Source: Streptomyces sp. NBC_00690
Lineage (GTDB): Bacteria > Actinomycetota > Actinomycetes > Streptomycetales > Streptomycetaceae
DNA length: 64,000 nt
NCBI RefSeq assembly: GCF_036226685.1
Contig: NZ_CP109009.1
Coordinates: 6,599,501-6,663,500, forward strand
Direction: 5' to 3'
Part shown: in pieces, positions 32,114 to 41,159 of the stretch
Layout: each line of letters begins with the position of its first letter
Position numbering within the stretch: position 1 is the stretch's first letter
The notes under the pieces: model-generated
What the model was told of the DNA's origin: nothing
Databases searched by the model: none
The model's input: only the letters and a program-made list of their open reading frames with translations
Made by a program: the position numbers and the translations under genes

Positions 32114-33130
32114 TCACTCCTCCCGAGGACCGTCCGGCCAGATCTGGATGTGGTCCGGCTCCAGCTCCAGCAGCACCCGGTCCCGCATGCCCAATGCCTG
32201 TGTGTACTCCGCGGGGAGCTGGAGCCGGCCGGCCCGGTCCAACATGGCGTACTCCCTGGCCACCACCGATTCCTCGCCGGTCGCCCCGTCCACCTCGGTG
32301 TGCCGCAGGATCTCGGTGGAGGTCCGCCCGTCGCGGATGGCCACCGTCCGCTTGACCTCGCTGGCGACGGCCTGGTCATGGGTGACGATCACGATCGTCG
32401 TCCCCAACTCCTCGTTGGCCGTGCGGAACGCGGCGAAGATCTGCTCCGCGGTCTGGGAGTCCAGCTCGCCCGTGGGCTCGTCCGCCAGCAGGACCGATGG
32501 TTCGTTCGCCAAGGCCACCGCGATCGCCACCCGCTGTTGCTGTCCACCCGACATCTGCTGGGGGCGCCGATCGCGACAGTCGGCGACGTCGAGCAACGCG
32601 AGCAGTGCCTCGGCCCGCTCGGCCTTCTTCTTCGTACGACCCCGCAGCTGCATCGGCAGGACCACGTTCTGCACCGCCGTCAGATACGGCAGCAGATTGC
32701 GGGCCGTCTGCTGCCAGACGAAGCCCACCACCTCGCGCCGGTAGCGCAGCCGCTCCTTGGCGCTCATCCCGAGCAGATCGCTGCCGGCGACCTTCGCCGC
32801 CCCCGCGGTCGGCTCGTCGAGCCCCGCGAGGATGTTCATCAGGGTCGACTTGCCGCTTCCCGACGCACCGACCAGGGCCATCAGTTCGCCCTCGCGCACC
32901 AGCAGGTCAAGGCCCTGGAGGGCCTGCACCTCAACCCCGTCGGTGGCGAAGACCCGCACCAGACGGTCGCAGGCGATCAGCGCGTCATGGCCGAACCCGG
33001 GGCTCTCGCGCCGGGCCGTCGCTCGACGCTCCAACTCCTGTAGCGCAGAAGCAGCAGAAGCAGCAGAAGCAGCAGAAGCAGCAGAAGCAGCAGCAGAAGC
33101 AGCGGATGCAGGGGAAGCAGCTTCGGTCAT
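32114..33130 (-). CDS. ABC transporter ATPase with N-terminal Ala/Ser repeat and AbrB-like C-terminus
   Basis: A 338-residue MacB/LolD-type ATPase. Walker A GASGSGKST is at 88-96, followed by FVWQQTARNLLPYLT (Q-loop), MSGGQQQRVA (signature) and VLLADEPTGELD (Walker B). Two features are odd. Residues 4-30 are an Ala/Ser run encoded by 9-bp DNA repeats. The last 45 residues (AMLDRAGRLQLPAEYTQALGM) read like a SpoVT/AbrB-type swapped-hairpin domain fused to the ATPase. The start ATG overlaps the upstream permease stop (ATGA) with GGGAG before it. It energises the two large permeases encoded upstream. Confidence 0.88.
   Translation of the reverse strand: MTEAASPASAASAAASAASAASAASAASALQELERRATARRESPGFGHDALIACDRLVRVFATDGVEVQALQGLDLLVREGELMALVGASGSGKSTLMNILAGLDEPTAGAAKVAGSDLLGMSAKERLRYRREVVGFVWQQTARNLLPYLTAVQNVVLPMQLRGRTKKKAERAEALLALLDVADCRDRRPQQMSGGQQQRVAIAVALANEPSVLLADEPTGELDSQTAEQIFAAFRTANEELGTTIVIVTHDQAVASEVKRTVAIRDGRTSTEILRHTEVDGATGEESVVAREYAMLDRAGRLQLPAEYTQALGMRDRVLLELEPDHIQIWPDGPREE
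33045..33101 (-). repeat. 9-bp coding microsatellite in ABC ATPase
   Basis: Five perfect GCAGAAGCA units (33045-33089) plus one 12-base variant (33090-33101). On the coding strand they give an Ala-Ala-Ser repeat. Copy-number change by slippage would keep the frame. Confidence 0.9.
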
Positions 33131-35832
33131 CGTGTGTCTCCCACCCTGAGTTCGGTCGTCGTCGTACGCCGGGTCGCCATCCATGCCTGCACCGCACACA
33201 CGCCGACCGCGATCACCACCACGGCGAACGCGGGCAGCAGCAGGCTCGTCGGGTCGGGGGCCAGTCGCACCGCGCCCAAGGTGGCGAACCCGCTCTGCGA
33301 GCCCAGCGAGAGGCGCCCGAGGTCGATACCGGGGGCCAGTAGTTGGATGGCACCCCAGCCCACCAGAGCGCCACCGGACGCGGCCAGGAGGGTCTGCGGC
33401 AGGCTCTCCAGCACCAACAGGCGTCTGCTCTGCCCCCGGGTCAGCCCCATGGTGCGCAGCCGGGCGAGCAGGGCGGTGCGTTCGGGCGCCGCCTGGAGCA
33501 GCGACAGCAGCAGGGCAAGTACGGCGTACCCCGCTCCGGTTGCGGCAGCCACCACGTAGATCCGTTCGGCCCCGCTCTGTACGGGTGACTCGGTCAGGTC
33601 CGCCCGCGCTTCGGAACGCAGCGCGACGACCGGATCGCCGCCGGCTGCCCGTGCCGCGGACCTCAGTCCGGTCGGCGAGATGTCCTGGCCCGTCAGCAGC
33701 AGCGCCGTCGTAGCCCGGTTCGGCACCCGTGAGGCGTCGACGAGGACGAAGTCGCCCACGGGCACGGCCGGCGTCGTCTCCAGCACTCCGACGGCCCGGA
33801 CCGTGAACATCGCCCCGGCCGGTCCGATCAGGGCCTCGGTGTCCCCGAGGCGCTCGGCGACCGCGGGCGTCACCAGGGCCGGCACCGCATCCGATCCGCC
33901 GCGCAGCCGGCCCGCGCCGAACTCCCCCAACTGCGTGGCCTGCGCCAGTCGGGCATAGGCGTCCGGCTCGACGGCCACCAGCGTCACATTGCGCGTCCCG
34001 GTGTCCCGGAGGTCCAACTCGGCCTCCAGGAAGATCGGCACGACCTCCCGGACGCCCGGAACCTTCCGCACCTGCTGGGCCAGCGAGTCCGGCAGGCCGT
34101 CCAGCGCGGCGATCCGGGCATCGGCGCCCACCGTGACCAGAGCGGCCCGATCGCGCGCCCCGTCCACACCGGAGACCACCGAGCCCCCGAAGGCGGCCGT
34201 CGTCAGTGCCACCAGCAGAGCCAGCAGCGGCAGGACCGTGGTCGCCGGGGACCGGCCGGCGCGGGCCAGTGAGAGGAATCCGACCACCCCGCGCCGACGG
34301 GCCATCGGCATCGTCAGCAGCCGCAGGGGAAGCGGATAGAGCCGGACGAGGACGAGTGCCGCCACCACGGCCACCAGCACCGGTGCGGCGCTGACCAGTT
34401 CGTCCGCCGCGCCAGGCTCGGTGCCCCGGCGGCGCAGCGCGACGACCGCGCCCACCGCCAACGTCAACAGGGTCACCTCGGCCACCACCCGGCGGCGTGA
34501 GGGCCTGTGGTGGGTCACGTCGTCCCGTCCGCCGTCGAGCCGCGCCCTACGGTGCGCGAAGACAGCCCGCGCGGGCAGCGCGGTGCAGGCAACGAGGGCG
34601 ACGAGGCCCGAAGCCAGCAGAGAGGGCAGCAACGCTCCGTGCGGGACGGCCACCAGCGCCAGGGCACATCCGCCCGCGGCTGCGGGCAGCGCCACCACCG
34701 CGGTCTCCCGCAGCAGCCTGCCGAAGAGACCGGGCAGCGAGCCACCACGAGCCCGTACGAGGGCGAGTTCCCGATTCCGTCGGGCGACGGCCAGCCCGCC
34801 GGCCATCAGGAGGACGACGAAGGCGACGCTGCCGGCACCGAACGCCGCGACCGCGACCACCGGCCCGATGGCGGCCCGGATGTCGTCGAATCCCAGCAGG
34901 AGTTCGTCCAGGGACGTTCCGGCGTCCAACTCGGGCGAGACGGAATCGCGCAGTGCGGTACGGAGGGGACCGCTCTCGGCGCTGGCGACGGAATCCCTCA
35001 GCTCCGACAGGTCGGCGATGTCCAGCCCCGAGGGGTCCGGGGCGATCCGCCAGTAGGGCTCGGGCGCGTTCGGCAGGGCCAACAGCGCCTCGGCCGAACC
35101 GGGGTCGAGCAGGAGCGCGCCGTGCCAGTAGGGCACGGGCACGGGCTGTCCGACATAGAGGAGGGTCGGGGTGCGCAGCACGGGTTCGGTGGACCAGTAG
35201 CCCAGTTGGGGGCTGCGGGGCGTGACGATTCCGGTCACCCGGACCGTTACGGGACCGGCGTGGACGGTCGCACCCACCGTGATCCGCAGGGTCGCCGCGG
35301 TGGCCGCGGTGACCGCGCCCTCCACCGTGCCCGAGCCCTTTCCCGCCCTCGGGAGCCGCCCCTTCAGCAGTGTCGAGTGATCGCCGAGCCCGGCCTGCGT
35401 ACTGAAGGTGAAGGCGGGACGGCCGCCGTCGAGTTCCGGCAGCCAGGCATCGCCGGCCCGCTCCGGCTCCACGCTCCGCACTCCGTACGCCGACTGGTCG
35501 ACATCGGCGCGCAGCGGCCCGGGGAGGGCGGACAGGATCGCCCGGTACGCCTTCGTCAGCCGTTCCGGCCGCAGCCGGTAGGCCGCATCGGCCTCCGGAT
35601 CGTCGGAGGTATCGGTGAACTCTTCGGCCGGGCCCTCGGTGAACTGGATGACGCTGCGGTCCGGCGACGCCGCGCTGATCTCCTGGCGCAGCCCGTCGCT
35701 CTCGTACCCGTCCACCGCGCGGGGAAAGGCCGCGGCGAGGAACGAGGTGACCAGGACGAGCACCAACAGCGCGACGGCCGCACCGGGCGAGGTGCGCAAC
35801 CGGGTACGGACCCACGGGGCGACGGCCCTCAC
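33127..35832 (-). CDS. FtsX-like ABC transporter permease 1
   Basis: A 901-residue membrane protein of the MacB/FtsX type. There is one TM near the N-terminus (AAVALLVLVLVTSFLAAAFP) and then a large extracytoplasmic domain (about 40-320). A block of four TMs follows (AVAAFGAGSVAFVVLLMAGG, then several Ala/Leu-rich segments), a second external domain, and C-terminal TMs (LLLPAFAVVVIAVGVCAVQAWM). Such permeases transmit ATP-driven motion to the outside or export small molecules or lipoproteins. GAGGAGG six bases before GTG 35832 fixes the start, although the frame is open to 35991. It is coupled to the ATPase gene. Confidence 0.85.
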   Translation of the reverse strand: MRAVAPWVRTRLRTSPGAAVALLVLVLVTSFLAAAFPRAVDGYESDGLRQEISAASPDRSVIQFTEGPAEEFTDTSDDPEADAAYRLRPERLTKAYRAILSALPGPLRADVDQSAYGVRSVEPERAGDAWLPELDGGRPAFTFSTQAGLGDHSTLLKGRLPRAGKGSGTVEGAVTAATAATLRITVGATVHAGPVTVRVTGIVTPRSPQLGYWSTEPVLRTPTLLYVGQPVPVPYWHGALLLDPGSAEALLALPNAPEPYWRIAPDPSGLDIADLSELRDSVASAESGPLRTALRDSVSPELDAGTSLDELLLGFDDIRAAIGPVVAVAAFGAGSVAFVVLLMAGGLAVARRNRELALVRARGGSLPGLFGRLLRETAVVALPAAAGGCALALVAVPHGALLPSLLASGLVALVACTALPARAVFAHRRARLDGGRDDVTHHRPSRRRVVAEVTLLTLAVGAVVALRRRGTEPGAADELVSAAPVLVAVVAALVLVRLYPLPLRLLTMPMARRRGVVGFLSLARAGRSPATTVLPLLALLVALTTAAFGGSVVSGVDGARDRAALVTVGADARIAALDGLPDSLAQQVRKVPGVREVVPIFLEAELDLRDTGTRNVTLVAVEPDAYARLAQATQLGEFGAGRLRGGSDAVPALVTPAVAERLGDTEALIGPAGAMFTVRAVGVLETTPAVPVGDFVLVDASRVPNRATTALLLTGQDISPTGLRSAARAAGGDPVVALRSEARADLTESPVQSGAERIYVVAAATGAGYAVLALLLSLLQAAPERTALLARLRTMGLTRGQSRRLLVLESLPQTLLAASGGALVGWGAIQLLAPGIDLGRLSLGSQSGFATLGAVRLAPDPTSLLLPAFAVVVIAVGVCAVQAWMATRRTTTTELRVGDTR

Positions 35833-36094
35833 TCCATGCCTCCTCGGGCGGATGAACCGATGAACGCCACGAGCGGGCGGTGCGACGGGGTTGGAGCGCA
35901 GTTCGCCGCCCCCGAACCGAGTCGGCTCCACGACTCCCCAGCGGGGTGCGATCTGCTCCGGGTCCTCGACCCGGAGCAGACCGTCGTGCAACCGACGGAC
36001 GGTCGTACGGACTGATCGGCCGGCCGTTCTCGCCTGCGTATCGGCGGCATCCGATGCATCGGAGCCCCCGGATCACTGCTCACGCACGACACTG

Positions 36095-39000
36095 TCATTC
36101 GCCTCCTTGCGTGCGCAGCACCACGGTCGACTCACCGCGCCGCAGCGACAGTGCCACCACGATGGCGACGGGCGCGGCGGCCACGGCTGCCAGGAGCAAC
36201 CACACCCGGTCGGCCGGCAGTTCCACGATCACCGAAGGAATCGGCTGGGTGGCCTGACCCGTCAGGACGATCAGCGGAACGACCGCACGGGTCAGCGCCG
36301 CTCCCAGCGCGGTCCCGATCACCAGCGCGATGCCGAGGAGGAGGGACTGTTCCAGGGCCAGCAGTCTGGCCAACTGACGTCGCGGCGCACCCAGCGCCCG
36401 GAGGACGGCGAACTCACGGGAGCGCTCACGCACCGCGCCCGCCGCGGCCACCGCGAAGCCGACAGCGGCGAGTGCGGCGGCGGCGAGGGTCGCCGCCAGG
36501 AGCGCCGACTGGGGGCCCGCGCCGAGCGGATCGTCATGCAGGGCAGCGGCCACCTCGTCCCGCACCTGGACCTGACTCGGTTCCAGATCCGCGCGTTCGC
36601 GCACCTGTGCGGCGACCTCGGCCGCCTGTCCCGGCCGAGGGAACAACCACCACTCGGAAGGAGGCATCGCGGCGTCGGGACGGGTGGCCAGCGCCCGGTT
36701 GACGGCGCGCAGATCGATCAACATCGCGCCCCCGTCCGCCTTGGCGGCCGATGCGGCGTCCGTGCCCCCGTCCGTGCTCACGGCGACCTTGTCCTGCCCG
36801 GTCGTCGGTATGGCACCCAGCACCCCGGCGAGCCGCACCTTGACCTGGCCGCCGGCCAACGGCAGTTCGATCGTCGCGCCGATCTTGGCGCCGCTGGCCC
36901 GGAGGAAGCCCTCGGTCACCAGGGCGGGAACCACCTCCGGCGCCTCCCGTTTGACGGTGATCCGCAAGGTGGCCGTCATATCCGAGCCCCAGGGGTCGTA
37001 GGCCGAGATCTTCCCCGTGTGATACCGGATGTCGAGCGGTTGCCGAGACGTCGAACGCACCGAGGTGACGGCGGGTGCGGCCTCCGCGTCGTTCGCCGGG
37101 TCGACCTCGACGCTGGGGATCGCACGGACCGACCACACGGGCCCCGACGGCAGGGCGACGAGACGGGACACACCATCCGCGGTGACCGCGTGGAACGCGC
37201 CGAACGTCAACCGCTTGGGGACGATCCGGGTCAGCGCCCCGGGTTCGAAGACCTCGATGTCGGTCAGCGCCAAGGGCGCGGCCGGCTTCCCTGACGGAGC
37301 CCCCGCCGCCTTGGCGAGGTCGAGGGACACCCGGTGCGCCTTGCCGTCGGCCGGTGGAGCGGTGAGCGGCAGGCGGTACGACACTCCGTAGCGGTCCTCC
37401 ACGGTGAAGGTGAGGGCCGGCTCCTCGTGCTGCTCCTCGGGCCCGCCCTTCGACGGCCGGTGCAGCGTCAGATCGAACTCCAACCGGGCGATGTCCTCGG
37501 GCAGTTCCACCCCTGGTCGGGCGTCCTCGTGCGGCTTGAGTATCTCCAGCAGCCGCCACGCGCCGCCTTCCGCCAGATCGCTGCGGAGCTGGATCCCATC
37601 GGTCGCGGCGACCGTGTCGAGCGCCAGCACCGTGGCCCGCCGCCCACCGGAGAGGCTGACCTCCGTACGGGTCCCGGGAGCCACCGCGGGAGAGCCGGGC
37701 AGTTCGTCGTACTGGCCGCCCTGGCCCATGGGGGGAGCGCTGCCGCCGCTGAGCACCCGGATCGGAGCGCCCGTGCGGAAGTCCGCCTGATCGTCCTGCG
37801 AGCGGTCCCACGACGCGCCCTGTCCGATCGCCAGCATCCCCATGGCGACCGAGAGCACCAGCAGCAGGACGGGGCCCGCACCGCGCATGGGGCGACGGCT
37901 GAACTGCCAGCCGGCCAGCGAGGCGGTCAGCCCCTTCCCGCGTGCGGCGCGGCGCTCGGCGAGCCGTGCGGCCGGCGGCAGCAGCCGCAGGGTTAGCACC
38001 GTACCGGCGAGCAGCGCCAGCGCCGGGGCCACCACGAGCAGCGGATCGATGCCGAGTCGGCCGTCGCGGTCGCCGCTGAGCGCGCCGCTGCCGAGAGTCC
38101 GCCGGTCCAACTGCCAGTAGGCGACCGCGGCGACCGCGAGCAGGGCGACATCGGCACCGGCCCGCAGGGGGCCCGGCAGCGTCCTGGCCCTGCCGCGGGC
38201 GGCTCGGGCGGCGCTGAGGGCGGGGATCGTCACCGCTGTCGCACAGGCCAGCGCGACCGCGGCGCCGATGAGCCACAGCTGTGGTGTCGGTCCGGTGTCG
38301 CCCAGTTCGTCCCGGAGCCCGATCCTGGCCAGCAGACCGTGACCGGCGAGCAGCCGGGTCAGCGGGCCGGCGAGCAACGGAGCACAGACGGCGGCCGGCA
38401 GGGCCAGCAGCAGTGCTTCCAGGGCGGCGAGGGCGGCGAGCCTGCGTCGGGAGGCCCCGCGTGCCACCAGTACCCGGGTCTCGCTGTCCCGTTCCTGGCC
38501 CAGCAGTCGGGCGACGAGCAGCAGGGTGTATCCGGCGAGCAGGACCAGTTGCAGGGAGACCAGCAGCAGTGTCGCGCGGGACACCAGGAGCGCTCGTTCC
38601 AACTGGTCGAGCACGCTCGGCAGCGAGGTACGGGCGACGACGCCGGTCGTCAGCGCGGGTTGGGCGGACAGCAGTTGCTGACTCTTCCCCGCGGCGCTGC
38701 GCAGATCGTCGATCCGCTCCGCGCCCAATCCGCCGAAGTCGGCCGTGGCGATCCAGGCCAGCCCACCGGGGCGGATACCGCCCGCAGCGAAGCCGTTGGG
38801 GTCGACGAGCAGCGGACCGTACGTGGTGAAGACGTCCTTCTTGACCCCCCGGCCGTTCAGTTCGTCGAGCTGCCAGTAGGAGGCGCTGCGGTCCAGCGGC
38901 CGATAGGTGCCGGTGACCTTGATCCGTACGGGTGGGCCACCCATCCGGTCGGTGACCGTGAGGACCCGTGGCCCCGGAGCAAGCTTGAGCTGCTTGGCCG

Positions 39001-39460
39001 CGGCCTCGGGCAGCGCGACCGGAATCACCTTGCCGGTACCCGGCGCCGGCCAGGCCCCCGCGGACAGACGGACGTGCGAGCGGTCGACGGCGGCGAAGAG
39101 GGTGAGGTCCGGTTCGCCCTTGCGTGCGGCGGGTGACTGGAGCGCCCGGGGCAGGGCGTACGGACCCGATCGTTCGAACGTGCGCAGGGTGACGGGGAGG
39201 CCGTCGAAGGCGAGTCGGGCGCCGCGTTGGGCGTCCCGCGCTGCCGCCACCCGGTCCAACTCGGAGTTCTCGGTGGTGATGACCAGGGCCGCAGCGGATG
39301 CGTCCCTGGTCTGTAGGGCGTGCCGCAGTCCGGCGTCCGACACGGATCCCGCGAAGGCGGCCAATGCGGCGAGTACCGAGGTCGTGAGCAGGATGGCGAG
39401 GAGCGCCGCCGCCAGGAGCAGTCGATGCCCCCGGGCGCGCAGGAACAGAAACCCCGCCAC
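36095..39460 (-). CDS. FtsX-like ABC transporter permease 2
   Basis: A 1121-residue permease of the same architecture as the one downstream but longer. The N-terminal TM is LLLAAALLAILLTTSVLAALAAF, followed by a large external domain, a four-TM block, and a second external domain of over 350 residues containing beta-rich sequence. The C-terminal FtsX core has ERSREFAVLRALGAPRRQLARLL, the conserved cytoplasmic coupling segment. The start is GTG 39460 with AGGGGGA upstream. It heads the three-gene operon; 262 bases separate it from permease 1. Substrate unknown. Confidence 0.85.
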   Translation of the reverse strand: MAGFLFLRARGHRLLLAAALLAILLTTSVLAALAAFAGSVSDAGLRHALQTRDASAAALVITTENSELDRVAAARDAQRGARLAFDGLPVTLRTFERSGPYALPRALQSPAARKGEPDLTLFAAVDRSHVRLSAGAWPAPGTGKVIPVALPEAAAKQLKLAPGPRVLTVTDRMGGPPVRIKVTGTYRPLDRSASYWQLDELNGRGVKKDVFTTYGPLLVDPNGFAAGGIRPGGLAWIATADFGGLGAERIDDLRSAAGKSQQLLSAQPALTTGVVARTSLPSVLDQLERALLVSRATLLLVSLQLVLLAGYTLLLVARLLGQERDSETRVLVARGASRRRLAALAALEALLLALPAAVCAPLLAGPLTRLLAGHGLLARIGLRDELGDTGPTPQLWLIGAAVALACATAVTIPALSAARAARGRARTLPGPLRAGADVALLAVAAVAYWQLDRRTLGSGALSGDRDGRLGIDPLLVVAPALALLAGTVLTLRLLPPAARLAERRAARGKGLTASLAGWQFSRRPMRGAGPVLLLVLSVAMGMLAIGQGASWDRSQDDQADFRTGAPIRVLSGGSAPPMGQGGQYDELPGSPAVAPGTRTEVSLSGGRRATVLALDTVAATDGIQLRSDLAEGGAWRLLEILKPHEDARPGVELPEDIARLEFDLTLHRPSKGGPEEQHEEPALTFTVEDRYGVSYRLPLTAPPADGKAHRVSLDLAKAAGAPSGKPAAPLALTDIEVFEPGALTRIVPKRLTFGAFHAVTADGVSRLVALPSGPVWSVRAIPSVEVDPANDAEAAPAVTSVRSTSRQPLDIRYHTGKISAYDPWGSDMTATLRITVKREAPEVVPALVTEGFLRASGAKIGATIELPLAGGQVKVRLAGVLGAIPTTGQDKVAVSTDGGTDAASAAKADGGAMLIDLRAVNRALATRPDAAMPPSEWWLFPRPGQAAEVAAQVRERADLEPSQVQVRDEVAAALHDDPLGAGPQSALLAATLAAAALAAVGFAVAAAGAVRERSREFAVLRALGAPRRQLARLLALEQSLLLGIALVIGTALGAALTRAVVPLIVLTGQATQPIPSVIVELPADRVWLLLAAVAAAPVAIVVALSLRRGESTVVLRTQGGE

Positions 39461-39518
39461 GACAATCCCCCTGCTGCGCCAGTCCTCACCCGGTGAGACC
39501 GGTAAAGGTGTATGCCCC

Positions 39519-39551
39519 CTGAAAGCCTTTTCTGCTTTCGGATGCTTTCAG
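39519..39551. promoter_or_regulatory. Inverted repeat upstream of ABC permease operon
   Basis: CTGAAAGC (39519-39526) and GCTTTCAG (39544-39551) are perfect 8-bp arms with 17 bases between, and a third GCTTTC lies at 39534-39539. It sits 59-91 bases before the permease start, a fitting place for an operator. The interval 39461-39795 otherwise holds only the terminator at 39756. Confidence 0.4.
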
Positions 39552-39755
39552 AAGGTGCGTTTGAAGTGGCGATTGTTGCGTAGGAATTGATGAGATCGTG
39601 ATCGGAGGGGAACGGATCGGCCAACGAAACCGGCTGATGAGCGGCTTGCGGATCGGCGCCGCGCAAGCCCTTTCGGCCATGGCCGCACAAGTCCCGCCAG
39701 CCGCACAAGCCCCGGCAGCCGCTGCGATCCTTCCGAGCGGTGCGGCGAACGACGA

Positions 39756-39784
39756 GGTGCCCGATCCCTCAGGGACCGGGCACC
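39756..39784. terminator. Terminator after DUF3159 gene
   Basis: GGTGCCCG (39756-39763) pairs with CGGGCACC (39777-39784), and after one mismatch TCCC pairs with GGGA. It lies 12 bases past the DUF3159 stop on the minus strand. Confidence 0.7.
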
Positions 39785-39795
39785 TGATGTGCGTC

Positions 39796-40533
39796 CTACA
39801 GTTCGGGCCGCTGAGCAGCCGCCGCCTTGCGCTCCTTCTCGGCGCGCTCCTGCTCCTCCATCTCGGCGAAGACATCGATCGGCGGGGGAGCCTTCGCCAG
39901 GAACAGCCAGGTCAGATAGACGGCCAGCAGCAGTGGCGGGATCTTCAGCGCCACCAGGACCCAGCCCAGTTGGGTGGTGTCCGCCCACCAGTAGAGCGGG
40001 AAGAGGATCGCGCACTTGGCGAGGAAGATCAGACCCCAGGCCCAACTGGCCTTGGCATAAGCCTTCTTGCGACCGGGGTTGCGAGTCCGCCAGGAGAGGT
40101 TCTCCTTGAAGATGGGCCCCAGGATCAATCCCACCAGCGGCACACCGCACAAGGTGGTGATGATGTAGGCGAGCGCGGTGCCCAGCGTGTACAGCATTCC
40201 GGGCAGATAGAAGTCCTTGGCATTGCCCGTCATCATGGCGAAGACGACGCCGAAGGCCACCCCGAAGACACCGCTGAACGCGTGCTTCACGGTGTCCTTG
40301 CGCACCAGGCGGACCCCCACCAACAACAGGGAGACCGTCAGCGCCGCGATGGCGGAGACATGAAGATCTCTGTTGATCGTGTAGATCGTGACGAACAACA
40401 GTCCGGGCAGAACGGTCTCCACCATGCCCCGAACGCCACCGAACGCCTCGGAGAGCGCCGCCTCCGTGACTGCTTTGGAGTCGTCGTCCTGCTGCGGGTC
40501 GTTCGTGGTGGTCGGCTTGTCGAGAGACGTCAC
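39796..40533 (-). CDS. DUF3159 integral membrane protein
   Basis: A 245-residue membrane protein with five or six hydrophobic segments (VLPGLLFVTIYTI, LHVSAIAALTVSLLLVGVRLV, HAFSGVFGVAFGVVFAMM and others). The N-terminal 35 residues are acidic and Gln-rich, and the C-terminal 30 are a charged Glu/Arg-rich tail. EAFGGVRGMVETVLPG is the conserved DUF3159 opening. Function unknown. It corresponds in position to Rv2693c. Its start lies 3 bases after the stop of the OB-fold gene, so the two are one transcription unit. Confidence 0.85.
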   Translation of the reverse strand: MTSLDKPTTTNDPQQDDDSKAVTEAALSEAFGGVRGMVETVLPGLLFVTIYTINRDLHVSAIAALTVSLLLVGVRLVRKDTVKHAFSGVFGVAFGVVFAMMTGNAKDFYLPGMLYTLGTALAYIITTLCGVPLVGLILGPIFKENLSWRTRNPGRKKAYAKASWAWGLIFLAKCAILFPLYWWADTTQLGWVLVALKIPPLLLAVYLTWLFLAKAPPPIDVFAEMEEQERAEKERKAAAAQRPEL

Positions 40534-40536
40534 CGG

Positions 40537-40965
40537 CTACTCCTGTCCGAGTGGTCGGAGTTCGTATTTGGGATTGAACAGCACACGGCGGCCGTGGCTC
40601 ATCGAGATCCTGCCGGACGCTATGAGCCTGCGGCCGGGCTCGATGCCGACGATCGCGCGGCGACCGAGCCAGACGACGTCCAGAGGAGCGCTGCCGTCGA
40701 AGAGCTCCGCCTCCAGGGCGGGCACCCCCGCACGTGGCCTGAAGGTGACCGTGCGCAACGTACCAGTGACCCTGACGATCTGCCGGTCACCGCACTCGGC
40801 TATGCGAACGCACCCCGACGCCTGGGCATCCTCCCGCAGCTCCTCGGACTCCAGGTCCTGCTGTGAGCTGGAAAGTCGGTCGAGCATGCGGCGAAAGCGA
40901 CCTGTCGGCCTTGCGGCTCTGTCGTCCTTCGCTGAACCACTCTCCGAGCGGGGTGTTGCACTCAT
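40537..40965 (-). CDS. OB-fold nucleic-acid-binding domain protein
   Basis: A 142-residue protein. After a hydrophilic N-terminus (GRFRRMLDRLSSSQQDLESEEL) comes CGDRQIVRVTGTLRTVTFRP, AELFDGSAPLDVVWLGRR and GRRLIASGRISMSHGRRVLFNP, a five-strand OB fold of the tRNA-anticodon/RecG type. It may bind RNA or single-stranded DNA. It matches Rv2694c in position. The ATG at 40965 lacks a clear Shine-Dalgarno. The frame remains open upstream without similarity. Confidence 0.8.
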   Translation of the reverse strand: MSATPRSESGSAKDDRAARPTGRFRRMLDRLSSSQQDLESEELREDAQASGCVRIAECGDRQIVRVTGTLRTVTFRPRAGVPALEAELFDGSAPLDVVWLGRRAIVGIEPGRRLIASGRISMSHGRRVLFNPKYELRPLGQE

Positions 40966-41159
40966 GGAGCAAGCGTACCGGCCACTGCCGACACCTTCCC
41001 GGGACCCCGACCGGACGGTATGGACGGTACGGACCCGTTCCCTGCGGAAGAAGGGCGCCAAGGACGCCACCCACGGCTGTACGGCTGTGCCCGGCCGCCC
41101 CGGTGACGCCCCCGGGCCCACCCGAAAGCCCGACGTGGCCCCGAGCGCACGCGACCCGC

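Noticed and set aside
35833..35991. Longer N-terminus for FtsX-like permease 1
   Set aside because: The 53 extra residues lack family similarity and an excellent GAGGAGG site sits six bases before the internal GTG at 35832.
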